NCBI GenBank assembly: GCA_965205535.1
Contig: CBDBHH010000005.1
Location: forward strand, 434,001-498,000
Direction: 5' to 3'
DNA: 64,000 bases
DNA from: UBA8079 sp965205535
GTDB taxonomy: Bacteria > Pseudomonadota > Alphaproteobacteria > UBA6615
Shown here: positions 17,709-26,587 of the stretch, in pieces
Layout: each line of letters starts with the position of its first letter
Numbering within the stretch: the stretch's first letter is position 1
Translations under genes and position numbers: made by a program
Notes under the pieces: generated by a model
Seen by the model: only the letters and a program-made list of their open reading frames with translations
What the model was told of the DNA's origin: nothing
Database searches by the model: none

Positions 17709-17748
17709 AATCCTTCGAGACGCTGCTCCGCAGCTCCTCAGGATGAGG
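17709..17748 (+). repeat. Dispersed CTCAGGATGAGG palindrome
   Basis: Forward copy with the central stem GCTGC-TCC-GCAGC, starting three bases after the GIY-YIG stop and lying before the convergent dihydroorotase gene. Confidence 0.85.
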
Positions 17749-17766
17749 ATTGGGTAAGACGCCGCC

Positions 17767-19095
17767 CTACAGCGTCTCCACGAACCGTACCGGTTCGCCG
17801 ACTGGTGCGTCGGCCAGTTCGCCGTCGCGCATGACCACGTTGCCGCGGATGATGGTGCCCATGGGCCAGCCGGTGATGTTCATGCCCTCATAGGGCGACC
17901 AGCCGCATTTATAAGCCAGCCAGTCGGCCGTGATTTCGCGTTTCGCCTTGAGATCGACCAGCGTGAAATCCGCGTCGTAGCCCCAGGCGATCCGGCCCTT
18001 GCCGGCGATGTTGAAGATGCGCTGCGGGCCCGAGCACAACAGATCGACCAGGCGTGCGAGGCTGAGGCGGCCGTTGGCCACATGGTCGAGCATCACCGCG
18101 ACCGTCGTCTGGGCGCCGGGCATGCCCGAGGGGCTGGCCGGATAGGGCTGCGCCTTCTCCTCTTTGGTGTGGGGTGCGTGGTCCGAGCCAATAACGTCGA
18201 ACACGCCCTGCTCGATCCCCCGCCACAGCCCGGCCCGGTGGGCCTCACCCCGGATCGGCGGGTTCATCTGGGCATAGCTGCCGAGACGGTCGTAGCAGTC
18301 GGGGGCGGCCAGGGTCAGATGCTGGGGCGTGACCTCGCAGGTCGCCACGTCCTTGTACTGGGCGAGGATCTCGACCTCTTCGGTCGTTGTGATGTGAAGC
18401 ACATGCACGCGGCGTCCTGTTTCGCGCGCGATCGACAGGAGGCGCTTGGTCGAGCGGATCGCGGTCTCCTCGTCGCGCCACACGGGATGGGACGACGGGT
18501 CGCCCTCGACGCGTTCGTCTTTTCGCTCGTTCAGCCGGTATTCGTCTTCGGAATGGACCGACATGCGCCGGGTCCCGTGGGAGAGCACACGACGAACGGT
18601 CTCGTCGTCAGGCACCAGAAGATTTCCAGTGGAGCTGCCCATAAACATCTTCACGCCACAGCAGCCGGGCACGCGTTCGAGCTCGGCCAGATCATCTGCA
18701 TTCTCAGCCGAAGCCCCCATGAAGAAAGCATGATCGGTCCACGACCGGCCCTCGGCGCGGGAAATCTTGTCGGCCAGCGCTTCCGCACTGGTGGTCAGCG
18801 GGTTCGTGTTCGGCATCTCGAAGACGGCCGTGATGCCGCCGAGTGCGGCAGAACGCGTGCCGGATTCGAGGTCTTCTTTTTGTTCGTTGCCGGGCTCGCG
18901 GAAATGCACCTGGCTGTCGATCATGCCGGGCAGGACGGTGAGCCCCGTCGCATCGATAACTGTGCCGGCGTCGGCGCCGCCCGTGTCACCGACATGGGCG
19001 ATTTTCCCGTCGCGCACCGCGACATCGGTTTGGGCCAGCCCGCCGGTGGCCCAGACGTCGCCACCCCTGATAATCAGATCGTAAGTTTCAGCCAT
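17767..19095 (-). CDS. pyrC: Dihydroorotase (class I-like amidohydrolase)
   Basis: A 442-residue amidohydrolase that would cyclise carbamoyl-aspartate to dihydroorotate. Landmarks are IDSQVHFREPG (60-69), GVKMFMGSSTG with the candidate carboxylated Lys, MSVHSEDE, HVLHITTTEE and GSDHAPHTKEEK. The first metal motif, usually DxHxH, reads D60-S-Q62-V-H64, so one His ligand is replaced by Gln. Such DxQVHFREPG forms occur as a subgroup and may be a second dihydroorotase or another cyclic amidase. It is near a COG0523 zinc chaperone and HisI. No other pyrimidine gene is in the window. Confidence 0.82.
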   Translation of the reverse strand: MAETYDLIIRGGDVWATGGLAQTDVAVRDGKIAHVGDTGGADAGTVIDATGLTVLPGMIDSQVHFREPGNEQKEDLESGTRSAALGGITAVFEMPNTNPLTTSAEALADKISRAEGRSWTDHAFFMGASAENADDLAELERVPGCCGVKMFMGSSTGNLLVPDDETVRRVLSHGTRRMSVHSEDEYRLNERKDERVEGDPSSHPVWRDEETAIRSTKRLLSIARETGRRVHVLHITTTEEVEILAQYKDVATCEVTPQHLTLAAPDCYDRLGSYAQMNPPIRGEAHRAGLWRGIEQGVFDVIGSDHAPHTKEEKAQPYPASPSGMPGAQTTVAVMLDHVANGRLSLARLVDLLCSGPQRIFNIAGKGRIAWGYDADFTLVDLKAKREITADWLAYKCGWSPYEGMNITGWPMGTIIRGNVVMRDGELADAPVGEPVRFVETL

Positions 19096-19154
19096 GGGAT
19101 GTTTTTATCATTCCGCGGTGCCGCCTAACAGTAGCGGGTCATCCACAGGCGGCT

Positions 19155-19952
19155 TCATTCCACGTCCGTCAGGGCGATGGCGAAGTCGGCCATCACCTGC
19201 AGCACCCCCTCGGTTGCGTCACGATGAGGTGTATGGCCGCAATCGGGCACCACCACCGCATCCACAGGGCCCGAGGATTGTCGCCCGATGGCCGCGGGTT
19301 GCGCCTCGGTGCCGTACTCGTCGTCGACGCCCTGGATCACCAGTGTCGGGCAGGTGATCGCCGGCAGATATTCCTCGATATTCCAGGCGCGAAAATTCGG
19401 GCTGAGCCAGATGTCGTTCCAGCCCCGGAATGTCTTGTCGCCGTCGGTGTGGCGGCGCGCGATGCGTTCGGGAAGATCGGTGGTTTCATAGGCGGCCTTC
19501 GCATCCTCGATGCCTGCAATGCTTTCATCCTCGACGAAGAAATGCGGCGCCTCGAGGATCAGGCCGCGCACCGGCCACTGCCCGGCCCCGGCGTGGATTG
19601 CGGCGATCGAACCGCCGTCGCTGTGCCCCACCAGGATCACATCATCGAGATCCAGCGCGTCGCGGATCACCGGCAACACCTCCAGCGCCTCGGTATGCAT
19701 GTAGTCAACGCCGCGTGGCGCTTCCAACACGTCCGACCCGCCATAGCCGTAGCGTGAATAGACCAGCGCGGGCAGCCCGGTTGCCGCGGTGAGCATCGCC
19801 GGGAAATCTCGCCATAGACCGGCCGATCCCAGCCCTTCATGGAGAAAGATCAGCGCCGGGCTCCCGCCGTCATGTTCGGCCGTCCAGTAATATTCGAGGC
19901 AGCGTCCCGCGGCGGTCAGATGCTGCATGTCCGGGATGGCGGCAGACGACAT
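19155..19952 (-). CDS. Alpha/beta hydrolase
   Basis: A 265-residue alpha/beta hydrolase fold. The oxyanion loop is IFLHEGLGSAGLW, the nucleophile elbow is VGHSDGGS with Ser as nucleophile, the acid lies in IQGVDDEYGT, and the His is in PDCGHTPHRDA. The family includes esterases, lactonases and ring-fission product (meta-cleavage) hydrolases. ATG 19952 is chosen since AAAGGA precedes it and it begins the conserved domain. It is divergent from boxC, so a role with aromatic or lactone intermediates is plausible but not shown. Confidence 0.83.
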   Translation of the reverse strand: MSSAAIPDMQHLTAAGRCLEYYWTAEHDGGSPALIFLHEGLGSAGLWRDFPAMLTAATGLPALVYSRYGYGGSDVLEAPRGVDYMHTEALEVLPVIRDALDLDDVILVGHSDGGSIAAIHAGAGQWPVRGLILEAPHFFVEDESIAGIEDAKAAYETTDLPERIARRHTDGDKTFRGWNDIWLSPNFRAWNIEEYLPAITCPTLVIQGVDDEYGTEAQPAAIGRQSSGPVDAVVVPDCGHTPHRDATEGVLQVMADFAIALTDVE

Positions 19953-20065
19953 CGCCAAATTCCTTTCGGGTCTCGCCAATTCGTTGGAGACACCAACTAT
20001 TGGGTCCACAATGTGATGGGCTTGGACTACTGTTCTAGCGTCAAACAGGAGGGAAATGCGATCCC

Positions 20066-21721
20066 ATGATCGCCTTCGAAACACACCCGGAACGCTACCG
20101 GCACTGGCAGCTTTCGGTCGACGGACGGGTCGCCACGCTCACGCTGGACGTGGACGAGGCCGGCGGGCTGGCGCCGGGCTATGAGCTCAAGCTCAACTCC
20201 TATGACCTGGGTGTCGACATCGAACTGTATGACGCGATCCAGCGCCTGCGCTTCGAGCATCCGCAGGTCGCCGCGGTGGTGATTACCTCGGCCATGGAGC
20301 GGGTGTTCTGCGCCGGGGCGAACATTCCCATGCTCAAGGCCTCCAGCCACGACCACAAGGTGAACTTCTGCAAGTTCACCAACGAGACCCGCAACGCCAT
20401 TGAGGACGCCAGCGAGAATTCCGGCCAGGCCTATATCTGCATGGTCAACGGCACGGCGGCGGGCGGCGGCTACGAACTGGCGCTGGCGTGTGACGAGATA
20501 TTGCTGATCGACGACGGGTCGAGCGCGGTCTCCCTGCCGGAAGTCCCCCTGCTGGCGGTGCTGCCGGGCACCGGCGGGCTGACCCGGGTGGTGGACAAGC
20601 GCCATGTGCGCCGGGACCGGGCCGATTTCTTCTGCACCACCGGCGAGGGCCTGCGGGGCAAGCGCGCGCTGGAATGGAAGCTGGTGGATACGCTGGTGCC
20701 GCGCTCGAAGCTGGACGAGACCGTCGCCGCGCGGGCTGCCGCGCGCGCAGACGGCTCGGACCGGCCGGCAGACGCGCAAGGTATCGACCTCACGCCGGTG
20801 GCGCGTGAGATGAGCGATGCGGAAATCACCTATCCCAACCTCACGGTCGCGCTCGACCGGGACGCGCGCACCGCGACCTTGACCGTGCGCGCGCCCGCCG
20901 GCGCGCCGCCGGCAGACATTGCCGACATTCACGCCGCCGGCGTGGATTTCTGGCCCCTGGCGATCGCCCGGGAGCTCGACGACGCGATCCTGCATCTGCG
21001 GTTCAACGAGACCGAGATCGGCACCTGGGTGTTCCGCACCGAGGGCGACGGCGAGCTGGTCGCGGCCCATGACGCCGCACTGCTGGACCACGCCGACGAC
21101 TGGCTGGTCCGCGAGATCACGCTCTATCTGCGGCGCACGCTGAAACGCATCGACGTGTCCGCGCGGTCCCTGCTGGCACTGATCGAGCCCGGGTCGTGCT
21201 TCACCGGCACCCTGCTGGAACTGGCGCTGGCCGCAGATCGCTCCTACATGCTCGACGGCACGTTCGAGGAAGACGGCAGCAACCTGCCGCCCGCGACGAT
21301 CTGCCTGACCGGTATGAACGGGGGCCCGCTGGAGATGTGCACCGGGCTGACCCGGTTGCAGACCCGCTATTACGGGGACGACGCGGCCCTGGCCGCCGCC
21401 GGGGACGAGACCGGACGGGATCTGGATGCAGTCGACGCCGAAGAGCTCGGCCTGGTCACCTTCGCGCCCGACGACATCGACTGGGGGGACGAGGTGCGCC
21501 TCGCCATCGAGGCGCGTGCGGCCTTCTCCCCCGACGCGCTGACGGGCATGGAGGCAAGCCTGCGCTTCCCGGGCCCCGAGACCATCGAGAGCAAGATTTT
21601 TGCCCGCCTGAGCGCGTGGCAGAACTGGATATTCCAACGTCCCAACGCCGTGGGCGACGGCGGCGCGCTGGAGCTCTTCGGCACCGGCAAACAACCCGAA
21701 TACGACCGCAGGCGGGCCTGA
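20066..21721 (+). CDS. boxC: Benzoyl-CoA-dihydrodiol lyase (BoxC)
   Basis: A 551-residue double crotonase-fold enzyme. In the aerobic box pathway it hydrolytically opens 2,3-epoxybenzoyl-CoA to a C6 semialdehyde-CoA plus formate. The N-terminal half carries ERVFCAGANIPML and NGTAAGGGYELALACDE, and PEVPLLAVLPGTGGLTRV follows. The second half has GSCFTGTLLELALAADRSY and ends with FGTGKQPEYDRRRA, typical for BoxC. AGGAGGG lies about 12 bases before ATG 20066. It is followed after four bases by boxB, so they form an operon. Confidence 0.93.
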   Translation: MIAFETHPERYRHWQLSVDGRVATLTLDVDEAGGLAPGYELKLNSYDLGVDIELYDAIQRLRFEHPQVAAVVITSAMERVFCAGANIPMLKASSHDHKVNFCKFTNETRNAIEDASENSGQAYICMVNGTAAGGGYELALACDEILLIDDGSSAVSLPEVPLLAVLPGTGGLTRVVDKRHVRRDRADFFCTTGEGLRGKRALEWKLVDTLVPRSKLDETVAARAAARADGSDRPADAQGIDLTPVAREMSDAEITYPNLTVALDRDARTATLTVRAPAGAPPADIADIHAAGVDFWPLAIARELDDAILHLRFNETEIGTWVFRTEGDGELVAAHDAALLDHADDWLVREITLYLRRTLKRIDVSARSLLALIEPGSCFTGTLLELALAADRSYMLDGTFEEDGSNLPPATICLTGMNGGPLEMCTGLTRLQTRYYGDDAALAAAGDETGRDLDAVDAEELGLVTFAPDDIDWGDEVRLAIEARAAFSPDALTGMEASLRFPGPETIESKIFARLSAWQNWIFQRPNAVGDGGALELFGTGKQPEYDRRRA

Positions 21722-21725
21722 GATC

Positions 21726-23144
21726 ATGAAAGCCGACTACAATGAAATGATCCCCAACAACGTCAACCTCGGCGACGACCGCCGTCTGTTGCGCGCGCTG
21801 GAACGCTGGCACCCGGCCTATATCCAGTGGTGGAAGGATATGGGGCCGGTCGAATCCAACAACATCGACGTATATCTGCGCACCGCCATCAGCGTGGATA
21901 CTGACGGCTGGGCCCATTTCGATCATGTGAAGATGCCGGACTATCGCTGGGGCATCTTCCTTGCCGAGCCCGGGCCCGACCGGAAGATCGCCTTCGGCGC
22001 CCACAAGGACGAGCCTGTGTGGACCGAGGTTCCGGGTGAGTACCGCACCGAACTGCGTCGCCTGATCGTCACCCAGGGGGACACCGAGCCCGCCTCGGTA
22101 GAGCAGCAGCGCCAGCTGGGCCGCACCGCACCGTCGCTCTATGACCTGCGCAATCTCTACCAGGTGAATGTCGAGGAAGGCCGCCACCTGTGGGCCATGG
22201 TCTATCTGCTGCACGCCTATTTCGGGCGCGACGGCCGCGAGGAGGCCGACGAGATGCTCGAGCGCCATGCGGGCGACCCGGACCGACCGCGCATTCTGAA
22301 GGCGTTCAACGAACAGACCGACGACTGGCTGTCGTTTTTCATGTTCACCTATTTTCAGGACCGGGACGGCAAGTTCCAGCTCGCCGCCCTGGCGGAATCC
22401 GGTTTCGACCCCCTGTCACGCACCTGCCGCTTCATGCTGACGGAAGAGGCCCACCACATGTTCGTGGGCGAGACCGGGGTGATGCGCATCCTGCAGCGGA
22501 CCTGCGAGCTGATGCGCCAGCATGACACGACGGATGTGCGCCCGTTCGGCGGGATCAATCTCGAGACGGTGCAGAAATGGATCAATTTCCACTACTCGAT
22601 CTGCCTCGACCTGTTCGGCTCGGAACGCTCGACCAACGCCGCGAACTACTTCTCCATGGGGCTCAAGGGCCGCTATCACGAGACCCGGCTGGACGACGAC
22701 CACAAGCTCGACGGCGAGCAGATGGAGATCGCCAAGGTCACGGACGACGGCACCCTCGACACCGAGACCATCGCCGCGCTGACGGCGATGAACCTCAAGC
22801 TGCGCCAGGACTACACCGCCGACAGCCAGCGCGGGCTCAACCGCTTCAACAAGATGATCGCGGCCCACGATATCGACGTGACGCTGACCCTGCCGGACGA
22901 GAAATTCAACCGCTCGATCGGGATCTACGCAGGCATCGAGGCGACACCCGAGGGCGCGTTGATTTCGCCGGAAGACTGGGCGAAACGCAAGCCAGCCTGG
23001 CTGCCGACCAACGAAGACCAGGCCTATGTGAACTCGCTCATGGTGCCGGTGACCGAGCCGGGCAAGATGGCCAGCTGGATCGCGCCGCCCAAGCGCGGCA
23101 TCCACGGCCAGCCCATCGACTATGACTATGTGCTGTTTCATTGA
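21726..23144 (+). CDS. boxB: Benzoyl-CoA 2,3-epoxidase subunit B (BoxB)
   Basis: A 472-residue diiron epoxidase that adds one oxygen from O2 to benzoyl-CoA, forming 2,3-epoxybenzoyl-CoA. Ferritin-like helices bearing carboxylate/His ligands are visible, for example NVEEGRHLWAMVYLL and MLTEEAHHMFVGETG. The C-terminal IHGQPIDYDYVLFH is characteristic. Start and length fit the family. It needs the reductase BoxA for electrons; no boxA gene is seen in the window, so the reductase is elsewhere or is replaced by another ferredoxin reductase. Confidence 0.93.
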   Translation: MKADYNEMIPNNVNLGDDRRLLRALERWHPAYIQWWKDMGPVESNNIDVYLRTAISVDTDGWAHFDHVKMPDYRWGIFLAEPGPDRKIAFGAHKDEPVWTEVPGEYRTELRRLIVTQGDTEPASVEQQRQLGRTAPSLYDLRNLYQVNVEEGRHLWAMVYLLHAYFGRDGREEADEMLERHAGDPDRPRILKAFNEQTDDWLSFFMFTYFQDRDGKFQLAALAESGFDPLSRTCRFMLTEEAHHMFVGETGVMRILQRTCELMRQHDTTDVRPFGGINLETVQKWINFHYSICLDLFGSERSTNAANYFSMGLKGRYHETRLDDDHKLDGEQMEIAKVTDDGTLDTETIAALTAMNLKLRQDYTADSQRGLNRFNKMIAAHDIDVTLTLPDEKFNRSIGIYAGIEATPEGALISPEDWAKRKPAWLPTNEDQAYVNSLMVPVTEPGKMASWIAPPKRGIHGQPIDYDYVLFH

Positions 23145-23167
23145 GCCGATGCGAACGACGCCACCAT

Positions 23168-23266
23168 ATGCTTCGAGACGCACGCCTGCGGCGTGCTCCT
23201 CAGCATGAGGTGGTTGAAAGCATCCCCTCGTCCTGAGGAGCCGCCGACAGGCGGCGTCTCGAAGGG
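23168..23266. repeat. Two dispersed palindromes facing each other
   Basis: A forward copy of the CATGCT/AGCATG type (about 23168-23210, stem GCACGC/GCGTGC) and a reversed copy (about 23225-23266, stem GCCGCC/GGCGGC) lie between boxB and the ligase gene. Together they could fold into strong hairpins and modulate read-through from boxCB into the ligase. Confidence 0.8.
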
Positions 23267-23293
23267 CGTGCATGCAAGCGGAGCTGATCGTCC

Positions 23294-24865
23294 ATGACCC
23301 CCAACACCGTCAATGTCGACGCCTCCAACAGCCCCGCGACGCTGACCTTCGCGGACCGGTTCAACGTGGCCGTGCCCTTCATCGACCGGCATCTCGACGA
23401 GGGCCGGGGCGACAAGATCGCGATCCGCGACGACGTGGGCGACACCAGCTATGCCGAACTCGCCGAGGCGGTAAACCGTGCCGGCAACGCGCTGACCAAC
23501 CTGGGGCTCGTGCATGGCGACCGGGTGATCCTGGCCATCAAGGACTGCCCGGCCTTCTTCTTCGCCTTCTGGGGGGCGATCAAGGCGGGCTTCGTGCCGG
23601 TGCCCGTGAACACGCTCCTGCGGGCTGGCGACCACCAGTTCATCATCGAGGATTCCGGTGCGGCCTGCGTGATCTGGTCGCCGGAATTCGCCGAGACCAT
23701 GCAGCCGGCCATCGCCGAGGCCGGGCCGGCGCATGACTTCCCCACAGAAGGAAGCGATGAGAGCCTCGGCGCGCGCATGGCAGCCGCCGCACCCGCGCTG
23801 GAGGCCGCCCCCGCCAGCGCCGGGGATGACTGCTTCTGGCTCTACACGTCTGGTTCTACCGGCACACCCAAGGGCGCGGTCCACGCCCACCGGGACATGG
23901 TGGTGACCAGCCAGTTCTACGGGGTCGAGACTCTTGGTGTTACGGCGGATGACATTCACTTCTCCGCCGCCAAGCTGTTCTTCGCCTACGGGCTGGGCAA
24001 CGCCATGACCCTGCCCCTGTGGACCGGCGGCCAGGCGGTGCTGTTCGCCGGCCGGCCGACGCCCGACATCATGGCCGACCATATCGCGCGCTACCGGCCG
24101 ACCTTGTATTACGCGGTGCCGACGCTTTTCGCCGCCCAGCTCCACGCGCTGGAGGCCGGCGAGGCGGACTTCGCGAGCCTGCGGGCGGGCGTGTCGGCGG
24201 GCGAGCCCCTGCCCGCCACCTTGTTCGAGCGCTGGCGCGAGCGCACCGGCCTGACCATCCTCGACGGGATCGGCACCACCGAGATCCTGCACATCTTCAT
24301 CGGCAACCGGCCCGGCGATGCGAAAGCCGGCGTCAGCGGCAAGCTGGTGCCGGGCTACGAGGCGCGGATCGTCGACGACGAGGACCAGCCCGTGGCCACG
24401 GGCGAGATCGGCCACTTGCTGATCAAGGGCGGCTCGGTCACGTCGCGCTACTGGAACCAGCCCGAGCGCACGGCCGCGGCGATCACGAACGGCTGGATCC
24501 GCACCGGGGATTCCTACTCGCTCGACGAAGACGGCTACTTCACCTGCCAGGGGCGCAGCGACGACATGCTCAAGGTCGGCGGCATCTGGGTCTCGCCGGT
24601 GGAGATCGAAGCGCGGCTGGTCGCCCACGACGCGGTGCTCGAGGCCGCCGTCATCGGCCGGCCCGACGACGAGGAGCTGATCAAGCCCGAAGCGTTCATC
24701 ATCCTCAAAGACCCCGGCGACGCGTCCGACGCGCTCGCCGAGGACCTCAAGGCTTTCTGCCAGGCCGAGCTCGCCCGCTACAAATACCCCCGCTGGGTGC
24801 ATTTCGTGGACGAGCTGCCGAAGACGGCAACGGGGAAAATTCAACGGTTCAAGTTGAGGGGCTAG
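23294..24865 (+). CDS. bclA: Benzoate-CoA ligase family protein
   Basis: A 523-residue AMP-forming acyl-CoA synthetase that would activate benzoate, or a close analogue, with ATP and CoA. LYTSGSTGTPKG (P-loop), DGIGTTEILHIFIGN (A5, with the residues typical of benzoate ligases), RTGDSYSLDEDGYF and KTATGKIQRFKL are present. SAAKLFFAYGLGNAMTLP is a hallmark of the benzoate ligase clade. GGAG lies 11 bases before ATG 23294. It follows boxCB after a repeat-filled gap of about 150 bases, giving the entry step of the box pathway. Confidence 0.88.
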   Translation: MTPNTVNVDASNSPATLTFADRFNVAVPFIDRHLDEGRGDKIAIRDDVGDTSYAELAEAVNRAGNALTNLGLVHGDRVILAIKDCPAFFFAFWGAIKAGFVPVPVNTLLRAGDHQFIIEDSGAACVIWSPEFAETMQPAIAEAGPAHDFPTEGSDESLGARMAAAAPALEAAPASAGDDCFWLYTSGSTGTPKGAVHAHRDMVVTSQFYGVETLGVTADDIHFSAAKLFFAYGLGNAMTLPLWTGGQAVLFAGRPTPDIMADHIARYRPTLYYAVPTLFAAQLHALEAGEADFASLRAGVSAGEPLPATLFERWRERTGLTILDGIGTTEILHIFIGNRPGDAKAGVSGKLVPGYEARIVDDEDQPVATGEIGHLLIKGGSVTSRYWNQPERTAAAITNGWIRTGDSYSLDEDGYFTCQGRSDDMLKVGGIWVSPVEIEARLVAHDAVLEAAVIGRPDDEELIKPEAFIILKDPGDASDALAEDLKAFCQAELARYKYPRWVHFVDELPKTATGKIQRFKLRG

Positions 24866-24887
24866 ACCGAACTACCCCTCGTCATGC

Positions 24888-25088
24888 CCGCGCAGGCGGG
24901 CATCTTGCCAATTTCCCACGCATCGTGATTCGAGATGCGCGGATCAGGTCCGCGCATGACGGCCAGGGCTGCGGATTCCCTCGTTCCCTCATGCTGAGGA
25001 GGCGCGCCAGCGCCGTCTCGAAGCATGGCGGCGACGCATCCTTCGAGACGGACCGTTTTCTTCGAAACCGCCCCTCCTCAGGATGAGG
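24888..25088. repeat. Cluster of intergenic palindromes
   Basis: Between the convergent ligase and livF-like genes lie: a short palindrome CATGCCCGCGCAGGCGGGCAT near 24890 that pairs GCCCGC/GCGGGC; a CGCATC/GATGCG-CGGA hairpin region at about 24919-24960; a reversed copy of the main repeat (24987-25028); and a forward copy (25037-25088) with an enlarged, degenerate centre. They probably act as bidirectional transcription ends, though no T-run terminator is evident. Confidence 0.65.
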
Positions 25089-25097
25089 TGGTAACCC

Positions 25098-25799
25098 TCA
25101 AACCCCCAGATACCGCGCCTGCAATTCCGCGTCGGCGCGCAACTCATCCGATGTCCCGGTCCACACCACCCGGCCCTTCTCGACGATGTGGTGGCGGTCG
25201 GCGATCTTGGTGAGCGCCTCGACATTCTTGTCGATCACCAGGATCGACTGGCGGGCGGTCTTGAGGTCGGCGAGGCAATTCCAGATTTCCGTGCGGACCA
25301 GCGGCGCCAGGCCTTCCGTGGCCTCGTCGAGGATCAGCAGTTGCGGGTTTGTCATCAGGGCGCGGCCCACGGCCAGCATCTGCTGCTCGCCGCCCGACAG
25401 CTGGTTGCCGGCGCTCTCCAGCCGCTGGGACAGCGCCGGGAACAGGTCGATCACCTTGTCGAAATTCCAGCTCTCGCCTTCACCCCGGCGCACACGCGCC
25501 GTGGCGATCAGGTTCTCGCGGACGGACAGGTTCGGGAAGATCTGCCGGCCCTCGGGTACCAGGCCGATGCCCGCCTGGGCGACCTTGTGGGACGGCAGGC
25601 CGTGGATGCCCACACCGTCGAACATGATCCGGCCGCCATGGGGTTGCAGCATGCCCATGATCGCGCGCACGGTCGTGGTCTTGCCCATGCCGTTACGCCC
25701 CAGCAGGGTCGCGACCTCGCCCGCGCCGACCGTCAGGTCCATGCCGAACAGCACCTGGCTGGCGCCATAAGAGGCCTCGACGGCGCGCACCTCGAGCAT
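25098..25799 (-). CDS. livF: Branched-chain amino acid/aromatic acid ABC transporter ATPase (LivF type)
   Basis: A 233-residue ABC ATPase. Walker A is GRNGMGKTT, the signature is LSGGEQQM, Walker B is LLILDEATEGLAP and the H-loop region follows. The short form and the VEASYGASQVLFG start fit LivF. It is the last gene of a livK-livH-livM-livG-livF-like operon; its ATG shares one base with the livG-like stop. The nearby box genes suggest that the imported solute is an aromatic acid rather than an amino acid, but this is inferred. Confidence 0.9.
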   Translation of the reverse strand: MLEVRAVEASYGASQVLFGMDLTVGAGEVATLLGRNGMGKTTTVRAIMGMLQPHGGRIMFDGVGIHGLPSHKVAQAGIGLVPEGRQIFPNLSVRENLIATARVRRGEGESWNFDKVIDLFPALSQRLESAGNQLSGGEQQMLAVGRALMTNPQLLILDEATEGLAPLVRTEIWNCLADLKTARQSILVIDKNVEALTKIADRHHIVEKGRVVWTGTSDELRADAELQARYLGV

Positions 25800-26587
25800 C
25801 AGCCCGTCTCCCCGTTTGCGTCATCGGTAGCATCGTCACCCAGATAGGCCGCGCGCACCGCGGGATTGTTACGGATCTCGTCGGGCGCGCCCGTGGCGAT
25901 CGCCTTGCCGTAGACCAGCACCGTGATCCGGTCGGCCAGCGCGAACACCGCGTCCATGTCGTGCTCGACCAGCAGCATCGTGTAGTCGCCCTTGAGCGCC
26001 TTCAAGAAATCGATCATCCCCTGGCTCTCTTCGGGCCCCATGCCGGCCATGGGTTCGTCGAGCAGCAGGAAGGTCGGGTTGGTGGCCAGCGAGATGGCGA
26101 TCTCGAGCTGGCGCTGCTCACCATGGGCGAGATTGCCTGCGATCACCTCGGTCCGCTCGCCGAGGCCGACCTTTTCGAGCAACTCACGTGCAGGTCCGTG
26201 CAGGCTTTCGTCCCTGGCCACGGGCTTCCAGAAGCGAAAGCTGTGCCCCTGCCCGGCCTGGACCGAGAGCATGACGTTTTCCAGCACCGTGAAGTCCCGG
26301 AAGATGCTGGTGATCTGGAACGACCGCGCCAGCCCCTGGTTGACCCGCGCGGGGGCGGACAGGCGGGTGATGTCGCGGCCCTCGAACAGGATCTCGCCGC
26401 CGTCGGGCTTCAGGATGCCCGAGAGGAGATTGACGAACGTCGTCTTGCCCGCGCCGTTGGGGCCGATGACCGCATGGATTTCGCCGCGCGTGGCCTCCAG
26501 CGACAGATTGTCGGTCGCGGTCAAGCCGCCGAAGCTCTTCTGCAGGCCGCGGGCCTCCAGGCTTATGTTCGGGGTCGCGTCATTCAT
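25799..26587 (-). CDS. livG: Branched-chain amino acid/aromatic acid ABC transporter ATPase (LivG type)
   Basis: A 262-residue ABC ATPase. Walker A is GPNGAGKTT, the signature region NLAHGEQRQLEIA replaces the standard LSGGQ as often in LivG, and Walker B is FLLLDEPMAGMGP. The C-terminal NPAVRAAYLGDDA matches the LivG tail. The ATG lies 8 bases inside the livM-like gene end, showing coupling. It pairs with LivF as the motor of the importer. Confidence 0.9.
   Translation of the reverse strand: MNDATPNISLEARGLQKSFGGLTATDNLSLEATRGEIHAVIGPNGAGKTTFVNLLSGILKPDGGEILFEGRDITRLSAPARVNQGLARSFQITSIFRDFTVLENVMLSVQAGQGHSFRFWKPVARDESLHGPARELLEKVGLGERTEVIAGNLAHGEQRQLEIAISLATNPTFLLLDEPMAGMGPEESQGMIDFLKALKGDYTMLLVEHDMDAVFALADRITVLVYGKAIATGAPDEIRNNPAVRAAYLGDDATDDANGETG

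Noticed and set aside
19983..19997. GTTGG-N5-CCAAC inverted repeat in the gap before boxC as an operator
   Set aside because: Five-base arms are expected by chance at this rate; no regulator nearby supports it.
20027..21727. A long open frame antisense to boxC (566 codons)
   Set aside because: It is rich in Ala, Arg, Gly and His without family motifs, and the opposite strand encodes a clear BoxC. Long antisense frames are expected in high-GC DNA.
23138..24844. A long open frame antisense to the benzoate-CoA ligase
   Set aside because: No motifs; the sense strand carries a complete acyl-CoA synthetase.
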